Positions 24,298-36,800 of a DNA stretch of 64,000 nucleotides are shown here, piece by piece. The notes under the pieces were generated by a model. It was not told the origin of the DNA and searched no databases. It saw only the letters and a program-made list of their open reading frames with translations. The translations under genes and the position numbers were made by a program. Origin of the DNA: Leptidea sinapis (Eukaryota; Arthropoda; Insecta; Lepidoptera; Pieridae). The stretch spans positions 4,178,501-4,242,500 of the forward strand of contig NC_066282.1 in NCBI RefSeq assembly GCF_905404315.1, written 5' to 3'. Position 1 is the stretch's first letter, and each line of letters begins with the position of its first letter.

Positions 24298-24303
24298 AAT
24301 AAA
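24298..24303 (+). terminator. Candidate polyadenylation signal of gene 1
   Basis: AATAAA about 320 bases after the downstream TGA. Other AATAAA hexamers follow at 24417 and near 24535, so the true 3' end is not settled. Confidence 0.35.
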
Positions 24304-27300
24304 AGTAACCATCTATGAATTGATTGATTGAAATTTATATATTATTATATATCTTTATATAGTATAAAATCATTGATCATATCTTTAAAATAAGTAACGC
24401 GGATATCACAAATAGCAATAAAATATATATTAAGGTATTAAATTTCTAACAGTAACTATTTCGAAAAATTACAGTAATCACAAGCGATATTTTCATTTTA
24501 TATGTTTTCTGCGAAAGGAAATGTAAATGGTATAAATAAAAGTTTTTTTTTGCATGTAATAACTGCATAAATTTAGTTTGATAAAATTATATACTTATAG
24601 TTTGAAGTGACCATACATTGTAATTTGTAATTAAGTTGTTTTTTCTAAGTAAAATATGTATGAATTTAAAATTTAGAGAAATTTAGATTGATTTGATAAT
24701 AGAAAAATAAGATTCTTAGATGCTTGCGAATATACAGCCCAAAAGCCAATTATGAGTTGAAGCGATAGTATAATCCCGACATATTCTATTTGGTGATGAT
24801 TATAAAGTAAACAGAAATGTGATAATTAGTCAATTAGCTGGAGTAAGTTGAAGACATGTGTCAAATGTTTAGTTGACGGGTGCATTGTATAGCGCGGTAT
24901 ACGTAGCTCAAAAAGGAGTGAGCGGTATTGCCGATATCGCGCACTTTTTCGCACTTATATACACATTACATACTTATGTTATAATATTGCAAAATCAATG
25001 CGCAACAAACATATCATTGGAAAAGGAATATTTGATAAATTCAACCGTAAAAATAGAGTTTTTGGGCCAAAAGATATTATTAATTATTTATATTGTCACA
25101 TCACATGTGTAAGTTAATTTTGCGCAATCTAAACATGTTTTACACCCGTAACCAATATAATTGAGTAATTCTAACAACTTCTGACTTAGGTGAAGACCTT
25201 ATATCGTTGGTTGGTCTAATCTGTCATTTGGGCTGTGTGTTCTGTAGTAGAGAAATATATCACTCCGTCTATATGATATTATGTACATAGTCAAAGCTTA
25301 AATACTCTCGTAGTTTTAGCGTAGGCTAAGTGACGCGTTTTTGGGCGATATCGTGATCATTATGTATAAATTAGGCGATAACGTAAGTCTGTACTATAAA
25401 TGTAGGAACTTTAATTGATATTTTTTATATTACCAGTAATTTTTTTTACTGCAATTATTCAATCGTGCATATTATAAAATGCAGCTTTAGTTAACGAGAA
25501 TCAAGGCAAGCTGTTGCTTAATTTTTTTTGGAAAATAACTATCTACTTAAATTGTTTGCATTATACTTACTAATGACAATCGAAGTGACGCAAAGTAAGG
25601 TAATGTGTTTATCTTTATCTCTGTATGTATGTTTGTACCTTTTTTATTCTTATGTCAATCGAATTGTCCTAATTTTGCGACTGTCACACATCATGAAAGT
25701 TTTATGATTGTCCATCCGCACCGCGGCGCGTTATCTAATGCTCGGTCCACATGTAACGAACGGAGTTGAAAGAAGACTGAGTGTATGAGAAGGGGACTGA
25801 AAAAACGAGCAATTTGCCGCTTGTGTGCCATATTGCCGCTCATCCAGGGCACTAGGGGTCAAGGTATAATGTCTAAACAGACTATTTTCTTTTGCTAATT
25901 CTATTTTGATATTTATTTTCTTTGAGATTGTCACTTTTATAATTTAGCGATTTTAATTAAAATATTAATAGATATTAATCATTTTTCGTACTTTTAAATT
26001 AATGAAATGAAAAGATACGACAAACGTTGCTATTGTATCTGCCAACTTCACCTGACATCTGTCATATTGACAACAAAAACAAAATGGCGCGTAACCGAAA
26101 ATCGTGATAATTTGCTATAAAATTTCTCTCATGCGTCGATAAAGAAGTTTCACTTCAATTAATTTTATTCTGTGGGACAGTATGACTTGTAGTTTTATTT
26201 GTTTCATATATATGCAATCCATACTGTATGAGAACTCGGCCCTAAAAGACTAGAGCGATCTCACTTCTTGCTCTACCCTGAGGATACCGTTTTTTGGTCA
26301 AGCACAAAATTTATTTATTGTAATGGACGCGGTTGGCTATCTACCTCCAGGTGATATGTGACTGATGCGGATATTTATCTTCGTGCGTAAATGTAACTGT
26401 CTGTGTGAGAGCGAGTGAGCCTGCATGGGTGTGTTAAGGTTTTGTATTTATTTTTTATATGTGATCTGATCCAGACTGAGACATGCCCACCATCTGTACA
26501 TCTGAAACCCAATACAAGAGTTGTGTTATGATGTTTGAAGAAGACGCCATTTGCAAGAAAACCGTATTTTTTGGGATTCGTATCAAAAATGTAATAGTTT
26601 TGAATATATTTGATACAATTTAACTAATTTGTTTTAACATTAAATAGTGCTTTATTTTGCCAGCAGTAACTAATATTTAAGTTACAATGGAACTAATTAT
26701 GTGACAGTGGCTTAAAGAACTGTTTTTTTTTAAATCGTGCACGCTAAATATAAATTGTAGTAGAATCATATAAAAGTTATTGAAGGTGCTTTTGCATGTT
26801 GATAGTGAGTTGTTTTTTACATTGTAGTTAGTTATTTGTTAATATATTTTGTATGATAAAAGTAACGCTTTAACAAAATGAGTAATGTACAACTTTTAAC
26901 TAACATTTTTGTACTTCCGTTTCATATGTTTCGAATTTATGTACATTTTCATTATTTTTTTATCGTAGTTCAATTAGGTTATATTGAAATCGAAATATCG
27001 AATATCGTAGTACCTTAAAAGAATATCGTTTACAATTTTAAACGTATTCTTCACTTAGTTTTAGTATTATATCGCTAATTGTTACAGATTTGAAAATAGT
27101 TCAGTTTGTACCTTTTTTTAATGAGAATATATTTATTAATAAAGAGTAAGGAAAAAAGTGATGATCTTGGATTTTTTATTTTTGTCAATGATATTATAAT
27201 AGACACTGATAGAAACTTATACGATATTTCACACGGAGATGAAGAAAAATGCGGAGACACCACTAAAATAAAAATAAAAACAAATTTAAAACCCCATAGA

Positions 27301-27434
27301 TTTAATGCTGTAGTAAAAAGATTTCATTTCAACTCTATGCTAAGAAACGAAAGAGAAAAGAGTGTATGGCGAGATGAGTGGAATGGATGAGTGATCTTTC
27401 TCTTGCTTTTGTTGCCAAGCCAAAGAATATGTAA

Positions 27435-27717
27435 TCCTACTACTATTATAAATGTGAAAGTTTGTGTCTGGATGTATGTCTGAACTTCTTTAACGTAAAA
27501 TATACTGAATAGATTTTGATGAAACTTTACAATAATATAGCTTACACACCAGAATAACAAATAGGCTATAATTTATAAAACTATAGTGTGAATTATACAA
27601 AATATAAAAGAAGTGTGATTGTTTCTAATGAATACAACTAGCGCCATCTCTTATCAACTAGCAAGCAAAAGGTCAATACAATTTATATGGCAAAACAACG
27701 TTTGCCGGGTCAGCTAG
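27435..27717 (+). mobile_element. Non-autonomous Helitron-like copy
   Basis: A^TCCTACTACTATTATAAA at the left, GCCGGGTCAGCTAG^T at the right. Intergenic. Confidence 0.65.
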
Positions 27718-28429
27718 TAGTACATATTCTTACACATAATCGCATGGCCACGAGACGCGAGTGTATTCTGCCATTTGGGAGGTCATCTCTTATCGACTCT
27801 CGGCGCTAGACGACTGGTAAGGATTTATAGAAATACTCCTAAAACTGCTTAATTTAAAACCTGTTCGAAATTGAGATGTTTCTAATATAGAAAGAAAAAT
27901 TATTTTTGGTATTAGGTATTCCTAAAGAATTCTGAAGAGACCGTAAAAGGTGGAAATCTGACGATGCACGGTCAGACCTATATGGCGGATTAATTAACAC
28001 TCCTTATTCTTGCTGATTGAGTAAAGACAATAGAAGCTGGATAAGATATTGCACTACGAGGCAACGCACCATGATCGCTGATAATTCCAGCTTTTACTGC
28101 AAGCAGCGTACGTCAGATGGTGAAGAAAACTCTTCAAAGGTTCAACTGAGAAGAGTCAAATCACGACTTTCAGTGATAACCATAGAAATCTAATTAAAAA
28201 GATACTAGAAGTGACTTGCCGCCGATTTATAGACCAATAATAGAGTAAGTAGCGATTTAGTATTAGTTGTTTTGAGGTACAGGTTCCCACGATTTCCATC
28301 TTTTTAAACAGTCTGCCTAGTGGCCGTTACTAATTTAGGTAATCTCCGATGACAGGACAATTTTTGTCGCAGGGCTTGGGATGAGGCACGCACTCTTATT
28401 ATCTCTTAATATAAATCACGTTTTAAACT

Positions 28430-28870
28430 CCATATTATATTTATTATTCTATATTTATTATTTCAATTTCATAACACATTTATTTAGTATATTTTCTGGG
28501 ATTATGTTGTAAAAGCATATAATAAACAGGGTGTCACAAGTCATGGGACATGAAGGGAAAGTACCTTAAATATCGAAGATAGGCTATTTTACTGAAAGAA
28601 GACTTTATGTTATTTTTAAAAGTTAGTACTTCTGCATTCAAAGATTTTCTTAAAATTACTTGCTTCGTCTGGGAATCGAACCGACTGAAATTTTGGGACA
28701 CCCTGTATATCTACATAGCCCAACATAACACTTACGCGACTGAGCCGAGTGCTAGGCATACCAAGTTTATGATTATTTAATTACAGTTCCTAGAAAATTC
28801 GTTTATAGGTTTCGCTATTAGTTACATTTAACATTATGAAGAATATATTGAGAGTTAAAATTTAAATGTT
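28430..28870 (-). mobile_element. Jockey-like LINE fragment interrupted by a MITE
   Basis: Left part to 28527 and right part from 28707 continue the same minus-strand ORF2 tail as 7676-8008. Confidence 0.55.
28528..28706. mobile_element. Mariner-type MITE inside a LINE fragment
   Basis: CAGGGTGTC...GGGACACCCTG ends enclose a 150-base block nearly identical to the inverted-repeat arm of 20112-20350. The flanking LINE sequence continues on both sides. Confidence 0.65.
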
Positions 28871-30439
28871 AAATGCTTTAAATTTTTCTAGTAGATACCT
28901 AATGATTCTATTGGCCTAGCTTATGAATAACGCAGTGCATAGCCGTAGAGCCCTTTTCTGCAGTACAAGAAGATATTAATATCGGTTGCATGGCCTTATT
29001 ACTATGGCGAGGCGTGATTATATGTATAGGTACACACAGCATGTAGATTTTTATCGGTATGACTTATTCATGCCTGACCATCCATTGAAAAATTTAAAAT
29101 AAAATGTTTCATCTGCACTTCACAGCCTCTATATTTGTGAAGGCTCAATCCTTGCCCAGTCAGGATTATAATATTTCAGAAGAAAAATACGGGTTACACT
29201 CCGGGATCGCATCTGTCGGCACGCTTTCACAAACCTGAAGATTAACGTTGTGCATTTTTGAATATTTTGTAATGGTTAGGCAATAATTCGCACGAATTGC
29301 TTTATTTACCAGTATAAAACAACTAGTATTTATGTGGTTATATACAATATTCATTTATTGCGCTAATGTAGGTACACGATTTATACTATCTACATAAAAA
29401 ATTTAACACTACAGAACTATTACAATTATTTTACATTAAAAAAGTTAATCTCTCAGAAAAATCAACTTTGATCCATAATTTCAACGACTATTTCACCATC
29501 TTCATTACCAGCATCATCATCGCCAATCTCTTAAACTGATACAATAGGTTTATGGTGCATGAAGTAAGAAGATTTAAACAAAATAAAAAGTTACAAAGAT
29601 ATACAAGTATAACTATCTCCTTAGGGAGAGTTTTCGCTAATAACAAAGCTTAAAACTAAATAGTTATACTGTAAAAATATTTGAGCTTCAATCTCTCGAC
29701 CTCACGGTGTTTCGGCTTCGCAATCACAATGATTCAGCCACTGGTCCAATGATAGCGGTCAACGCCACTAAAAAAGTTTTCTCTTCAATAATAACCCAGA
29801 TTTGAAATGAATAATGAAATAAGAATATATTATATTACGAACTAAGGTCTAGTCAAGATGATTTTAATGAATTAGTAAGATTTGCCTATACTCCTACTAT
29901 AGAGATAACGATAAGTATATTACTTGTGTTTTATGATTATTAAACAAAAAAATTTAACCATCATTATATTCTACAGTACAGGTTGCAATTTCAACTTCGC
30001 TACCTTTTCGTTACTAACATACGGTATCATATTAATAATCGTACCTCATTACGTACGTGTTATTTGTTCAATAACTATTCTGTTTTAACAAGGCCTTAGA
30101 TTATTTATTTTAAAGTCAAAGAGGACTCAGGAATTGTCGAGTTAATCCTTATTGAAATGGATTATTCAAAAGTTTATTTAATTTTAAGTTAGATATGTTT
30201 ACCCACTCACGAACTTATGAAACATTTCTTGGCATTGATACAAGATGGCTACCAATCTCCATTCAGAAATATAGTTTTTAGTTTACCATTGAAATGTACA
30301 CTTATGATGTAGTGACATTATTATCCGCACGTGCTCGAACCAGGGAGGTATTACCTACCCATCCCTCAACTGTCATTCATGGAACGTAGTCAGCACGGAG
30401 TCGCCCTCGACCCCACGTCAGGGCCGGGTGGCAGCCCCT

Positions 30440-30591
30440 CTCGTAATGTGAACCCAGCCTACAGAGCAAACCGCGCATGCGAATACTTCTGCGCAAGTTC
30501 GAGTACGCAGCCTCCAACCTCCACACAATATATTTCGTTACCGTAAAGCCATTAAAACAATGTGAATTTCTCTTCCCTGCTCAGAAACGAG
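30440..30591 (+). other. Likely 5' noncoding exon of gene 2
   Basis: A relatively GC-rich stretch ends at a strong donor (ACGAG^GTAAGT at 30592). It is followed by a 208-base intron to the acceptor CTTTACAG, after which the next exon starts at 30800. The 5' boundary is unknown. A pyrimidine-rich AG at 30583-30584 would also allow a 7-base microexon. The promoter should lie between about 30250 and 30450; I see no clear TATA box. Confidence 0.4.
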
Positions 30592-30809
30592 GTAAGTGTA
30601 TTCTTAACTATCAGAAATATATCCTATTTGCGTCGGGTGGTGTCCCGTCGGAGACTGAGCTAGATGGTGTGGGAAGGCCAGTAAAAATAAAACGTTAGAA
30701 ACGAGATTGGGGTGAGGCTAATGGCGGGGGTTGGTCGCCCTATGGGGCAGCACCCTGACTCACTGTATGCACGTTGCGATACAATGAATGCCTTTACAGG
30801 TACCGAGAT

Positions 30810-33800
30810 ATGAACTTCACCCCCTTCACGGGGCACGTTCCCGTGGTGACCACCCTGCCCACAATACACCAGTTTGCAGCCAAGTTTGGCTATGAAGGAA
30901 GTGGATCAATGGCGAATACCGGAGTGGTGCAGGAAACTCGCTACCACTCTGGGACGGGGGTTCAGTTCGCGGTGAATCCCACAGCAGGAGATGGAATGAG
31001 GTTCCGGCAGGGAGAGAGTGTGGTGGTTATGAGCAGCAACGGGCAGCCAGGATCCGTTACTCTTGCAGGATTAGGTGCCATGACTCCTGGTTAGTTGTTA
31101 CTTTTAATTTTTAATTTACCATTATTGTAAAAACCGGCACGGCGGTCGTTAAGATCCATTCTTCTTAATTGCTTTTGCGGTGGTTCAAAAGTTTTATCAC
31201 AGTTGAGATTCATTTTTCCAACGTTTTGTTGGTTTTTATGTTTTTCAATTTTTTTCATATATATAACATCATACAATATTATGATCCATTGCAATAAACC
31301 AAAAAAGAAAACAATACCATAATTACAGAATGTAGTTCGTAGCGGGAATCGATTTTGTTCTTATTCAATTCTTATTTTGATATCAGTCAGGACTTAAAGC
31401 AAAAGTATAAGTTATTATAATGTATTATCAAAAATGCAACAAAAACACTGGATAATGCCAACAAGATAAGAAGATGAGATACATAAAAACAAAGGTTAAT
31501 ATTTGCTTAATATATTGACATCAGCAGTTTAAGAAAAACTTAAAACGCTTGATAATTAAAAGAAACATAAGCGACCGCGACGTTACGCCGAGAAAGTCTC
31601 GAGTAAAAGCGTTTTAAAGTAAGGTAATAGAATCGCTCAAGCGGAGGAAGCGCTAGGTATGTCTTACTTTGAGCGTGTTGCTGTATAGTTTTTTTTTTAT
31701 ATTATGTATCGTTTGTTTTATTTTAATTTAGCTACAAATACATTTTATTTTTATCTAATATATAAAATTCTCGTGTCATGGTGTTAAACACTGAACTCCT
31801 CCGAAACGGCTTGACCGATTCTCATGAAATTTTGAGTGCATATTGGGTAGGTCTGAGAATCGGACAACATCTATTTTTCATCCCCCTAAATGTTAAGGGT
31901 GGTCCACACGAAGTTTTTATTTTTATTTTTTTGACATTTTTTTTAAATTTGTTTGATTATGAGTCAGCATTAAAAATACGTACAACTTCAAATTTTCACC
32001 CATCTACGATCAACAGTTACTTTTGTATCGCGATTTTTATTTTATATATGAATGATCACAATACAAACACCGCACAGCAATGCGTGTTATAAGTTATTGT
32101 GTCACTTAACAGGGTTGGTCAATGGATTAGCATAGGACGGTTCTTCAAAAGTAGAAGAGAAAATGGGTAGTTTTCTACATCAAACTTGAAAAAAACTGTG
32201 CCGAATTTTTCATAATGGCTATATAAGGAAATCATCCAAAACTCAGTTTTTCGACATTATCTGGGGAAAGAATGTAATTTTATAAAATTATAACTTTTCC
32301 GGAAAAATCGGGCTAATTGTATTATATTATGTTTTTAAACATTTATCACAGCGGAACTTTAACATTGTAATTATTGTGACGGGTACCTTCTCACGATATA
32401 TATTTTATTAAGCTATTGCATAGCTTCTATCGCGGGCCTTGAGCGTGGAGACCGAATCCAGAAATTCCGTAACGAAAATAACCTAACACTTACTTACTAG
32501 ATGTATATTGATATTTCGGCACGGTCATTATAGTTGCCGTGGAACAGCGGTTATCACGTATGCTTTTTGTGCAGAAGGTCCCAGGTTCGAGCCTGGGGTA
32601 CATCTTTATATTTTTTATCACGTTTTTTTAATTTGTATTATTATGCCAAGCATTTTTATTTAGTTTCACCTGTCCCGTTGTCTGTCTGTAATCAAATCTT
32701 GCAAGTTAAATTTTACTCACTTCCCGTTTGCGTTTTTTAAAATAAATTTTATCAAAAAAAATACTGCATAAATAAAATAAATACATAATTATAATTGCAT
32801 AAGTTGATAAAAATGCTGTGCAATAGCTTTACCGCGGCAGTCCCCGAGTGCCACACGTCTTTTTTAATCTATATTAATACTAGCTGACCCGACAGACGTT
32901 GTTCTGTAGATAATAAAAAAAATACTGTTTTATAGGAATTTGCCATTAATATTTCTAAACATCAAGAATTATTTCGTAAAAAATGCTCCCTGTTGTTATA
33001 ATGAAATTGTTTCACAGTGGAACTGTCAAACCGTGAGTCACTAAATTCTCTCATAGAAAATATGCATACAAAACAAGTATTGAAAATAAAAATTATTATG
33101 GGTTAAAAATTAAAAACTATCCTATCTCTCAAGTTGGACTAAACTGTAACTCCATGAAGTAGGTAATCCCCATTAAAATCCGTTCACTAGTTTAGGATTC
33201 CATCGCGGACAAACAACGTGACACGAAATTTTTTGATTTAGTTACTCGAAAATTTCACCTTGAAAATAGATATACTATTTGGTGGGCTTTTATTATAATA
33301 CACCTAATTAGGAAAAGACATAATTATAACTTGTATATAAATAAGTATTGCGGTTTACATTCGAATTCAAAATAGGATTTAAAATCATTTATTCAACGTC
33401 AAAAAACAACACACATTCGAAAATTTTGTCCCATACAGAAGGATTGTCAGAAAGTCTCAGAAACACAGAAAGTTCCTTTTTTTAATTTCGTTACAGCTAT
33501 AGACTGCCCGCCGACAGACAGAAGGGCAGACCGAAAGTAGATTCTTCGTAATAGACTTCTCGTTATATTAACCCTTCCGGTACAAAACGCTAAAGAAGTA
33601 CTTAGTGACAGTTATTGAAAAGGAAATGTAGATGAGGTTTGTTTGACCTCGGGGAGAACAACTAAGAATATTATAATGTACACACCGTAAGCTTACCCTA
33701 CGATACGAGACAGGGTACACAGGGTACAGGGTCACGAGACACCGCACGATGATATGATTATGAACACACTGCAGACGATATTATGTCATGTTAGTTTGTT

Positions 33801-36800
33801 CCTTAGTTCTGTACATACAATGCTGTCACAGTCTCTATTTGTGAGTGACGAATAACACGTTTTTTTAGGTAAGAGGAGGAAATTACACTTTATGTATTTA
33901 GACCCTGAAATATAGGCCTTATGTCGGGCTCGATATCCGACACCTCCTACCGACTAAAAACCTCCCTTATGCTGGTAGCTTGAAAGGTTTCCCAGTGACA
34001 TATGACGTGGGCGGTGGAGGCTGAACTACTACGCTATAAGTGTGAATGTATGTATGCATAACAAGCTAAAAGGTACCTGTTTCGGACAGCGGCTAAATCG
34101 TCACAGCGCAGACGCGACGACATAGCCAAAAAATTTTGTCGCGTATAGTGCGGTGTATAGTAGGGGAGCCCACGATGTGTAATGGGGAATTACTAGAGTG
34201 TCGACGTTATATAGATAAGTTTATAGTAAGAAAACAAAATTATATAATGTTCGACTTTAAGCAAAAAATAACAATTATTAAAGCGAAATACTTCGGTTTG
34301 TCAGATAGTTTAGAATTTAGATGCTCCAAAGTGTTTTAGATATCAAAGGTTCATTCATCTGCCGACTTGTGTGGTCACTGAGGCCATCCGAAAAGCTAGA
34401 AAGAAATTCATTCCAGCGCGTCAGATATGTTCAGAGCGAGTCAGAGGGGTTGTTAATCCTTAAAATCCTCCCAATGAAATTTACCAAAAAAGCTGATATT
34501 TCACACAAGCTTCATTTATTTTGACGTGTTGTCATTTATTTATATATTTATTGTGTTGTCATGGCACTTATATCATGATAACGGAAAGCAGAAAGCATTG
34601 TGTATGGCGCGAGAAAGTGAAAGGGAGGAGATATTCAGTTTGGAATACTTCACTCCGGCTGCACGCTCTTATCATATTAATTATTTATTTCTGAAGGTTG
34701 ATTTTTTTACTAATCTGGTAGGGTACCCTAGACGTACGATCCTATATAAAGATCTTATATATGGTAGATATACTACTAACAGGATTTTTTTTCTTATGAA
34801 AATAAGGGACGAGACGAGCAGGATGGTCAGCTGATGGTAATTGATACGTCCTGCTCATTACAGTGATTCTTGAAAACTCCAAAAATTCTGAGCGGCACTA
34901 AAACTGCGCTCGTCACCTTGAGACATAAGATGTTAAGTCTCATTTGCCCAGTAATTTCACTAGCTACGGCGCCCTTCAGACCGAAACACAGTAATGCTTA
35001 CACATTACTGCTTTACGGCAGAAATAGGCGCCGTTGTGGTACCCATAGTCTAGCCGGCATCCTGCAAAGGAGCCTCCAACTGGTAACGATGCAAGGTATT
35101 CATTCCTTATGTTGATTTGCCACGCTTGAGTAAATCCCAAAATCCCTCCTGGGCTCCTCTATTAAAATGTCAATACAAAATATATATCGAGTTTTGAATT
35201 ATGACCACATTTTCTGGTGTGTCGCGTAGTGTCGTCGACAAAATACCCTAGGGATATATTTTTGAAAAAAAATACTTACTTTATAATATTTTTCAAGGTG
35301 TGAAATACCAGACCATCACCTCATCATCATCATCACTGAATGTGGGTAACATATCGTACGGGGGGCACACGTACATACAGGCGGACGAACTAAAAGCTGA
35401 TAAGAGGGAGTACAGGGAGGAACTTCAGCAGGATATCATGACCAGTATGATGCAGCAGCAACAAGGTAAGATAAGATAATGTTAAGATGAAATAACAACA
35501 ACAGCATAATTATATTATGAATAATTTATTAAAATAATAATAATTAAGACTTAAAACAATATGATATCGTATCAAAGCGGAAAATAGAATTAAAAATTTA
35601 AAACAAAAAGTTATTTGTTCATGTCACGGACTAGTAAAAAAAAGAAGGACTCCGCGCCGTGATATTAGCAAGTGAAGCACCTTTACGCTAGTGTGTGTGA
35701 GGTTACGGTTTACCAGTTACACAATTTTTTCTCTCTTAAATAATATATCCACAAATACTTTTATATTATTGTTTTTACACTTTTTCACAACGCACGACGG
35801 TATTTTTAAAATATTTTATTGCGACGCAAATTGATCTGTCACAGACGATGGCAAATCTCATAATGGCGGCCGATCGGCTTGTATTACTGTAAGTGTATGC
35901 GTGGGGCTATGTATTTACACGTTTACCGGCTTGTTTTGGTGCCTCACTGTTATGTAAAGTGACACGGAGTCCTTATTTTTTTGTCGTCCGTGGTTAATTT
36001 TTTTTAAGGAATAGGAGGACAAACGAGCGTACGGGTCACCTGGTGTTAAGTGATCACCGCCGCCCACATTCTCTTGCAACACCAGAGGAATCACAAGAGC
36101 GTTGCCGGCCTTTAAGGAAGGTGTACGCGCTTTTTTTGAAGGTACCCATAATTAAATTTTTTACTTATATTATTTAAGTATTTTAATTCAAAAATAAATT
36201 TTAATATACTTCTGTGGACCAATATGACTTGTATTTTCATTTATTTCATATATGTATATGCAATCCATGCTGTATAATATTAAAAAAATTGACCAGACTA
36301 GATGTGAAAGATTTTTCGAGTGCATGGTGTTTCAGTTACCGTGCACCAGGCGCCACTACAGCAAGGGACACAGCAGCTACTGGTTGTTCTGCACGAGCCC
36401 AAGGAAGCCGCGGCTTTGGCGCGCGTTTTCAAGCAGGAGATGAGGCCGGGCTCTGCTGAGTTTATTAGTTAGTCATCATTTATCAAACAATGTTTTTTTT
36501 TATATATAAGAGGGGGGCAAACAGTGGGAGTGCTCAGTAGTGAGGCTACCGCCCATTGACATTCGCTACAACAGGTGTCAAGAGATGCGTTGCCGGCTTT
36601 TAAGGTAATTTTTTTATGAAAATAAGGGACGAGACGCGCAGGACGTTCAGCTGATGGTAATTGATAAGCCCTGACATTGCAGTGCCATTCAGCCTCAGGG
36701 TTCTTGAAAAACCCCAAAAATTCTGAGCGGTTCTACAATTGCGCTCGTCACCCTGAGACATAAGATATTAAGTCTCATTTTCCCAGTAAGTTTACTAGCT

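Larger units (their letters stand above)
24320..30330. other. Intergenic region between genes 1 and 2
   Basis: About 6 kb of AT-rich DNA. It holds a Helitron-like copy (27435-27717) and a LINE fragment (28430-28870) interrupted by a mariner-type MITE (28528-28706). Short ORFs near 24873 and 27106 have no family signature, no splice context and AT-biased composition, and I do not call them. I see nothing else recognisable. Confidence 0.5.

Noticed and set aside
24873..25112. 79-codon ORF after gene 1
   Set aside because: No similarity to a known family by eye, and AT-rich; likely chance within or after the 3'UTR.
27106..27390. 94-codon plus-strand ORF in the intergenic region
   Set aside because: AT-biased composition, no recognisable domain, no clear start or splice context. 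Could be chance; not called.
34136..34834. Three consecutive ORFs in the first gene 2 intron
   Set aside because: Different frames, no shared features, no splice consensus linking them in phase with gene 2.
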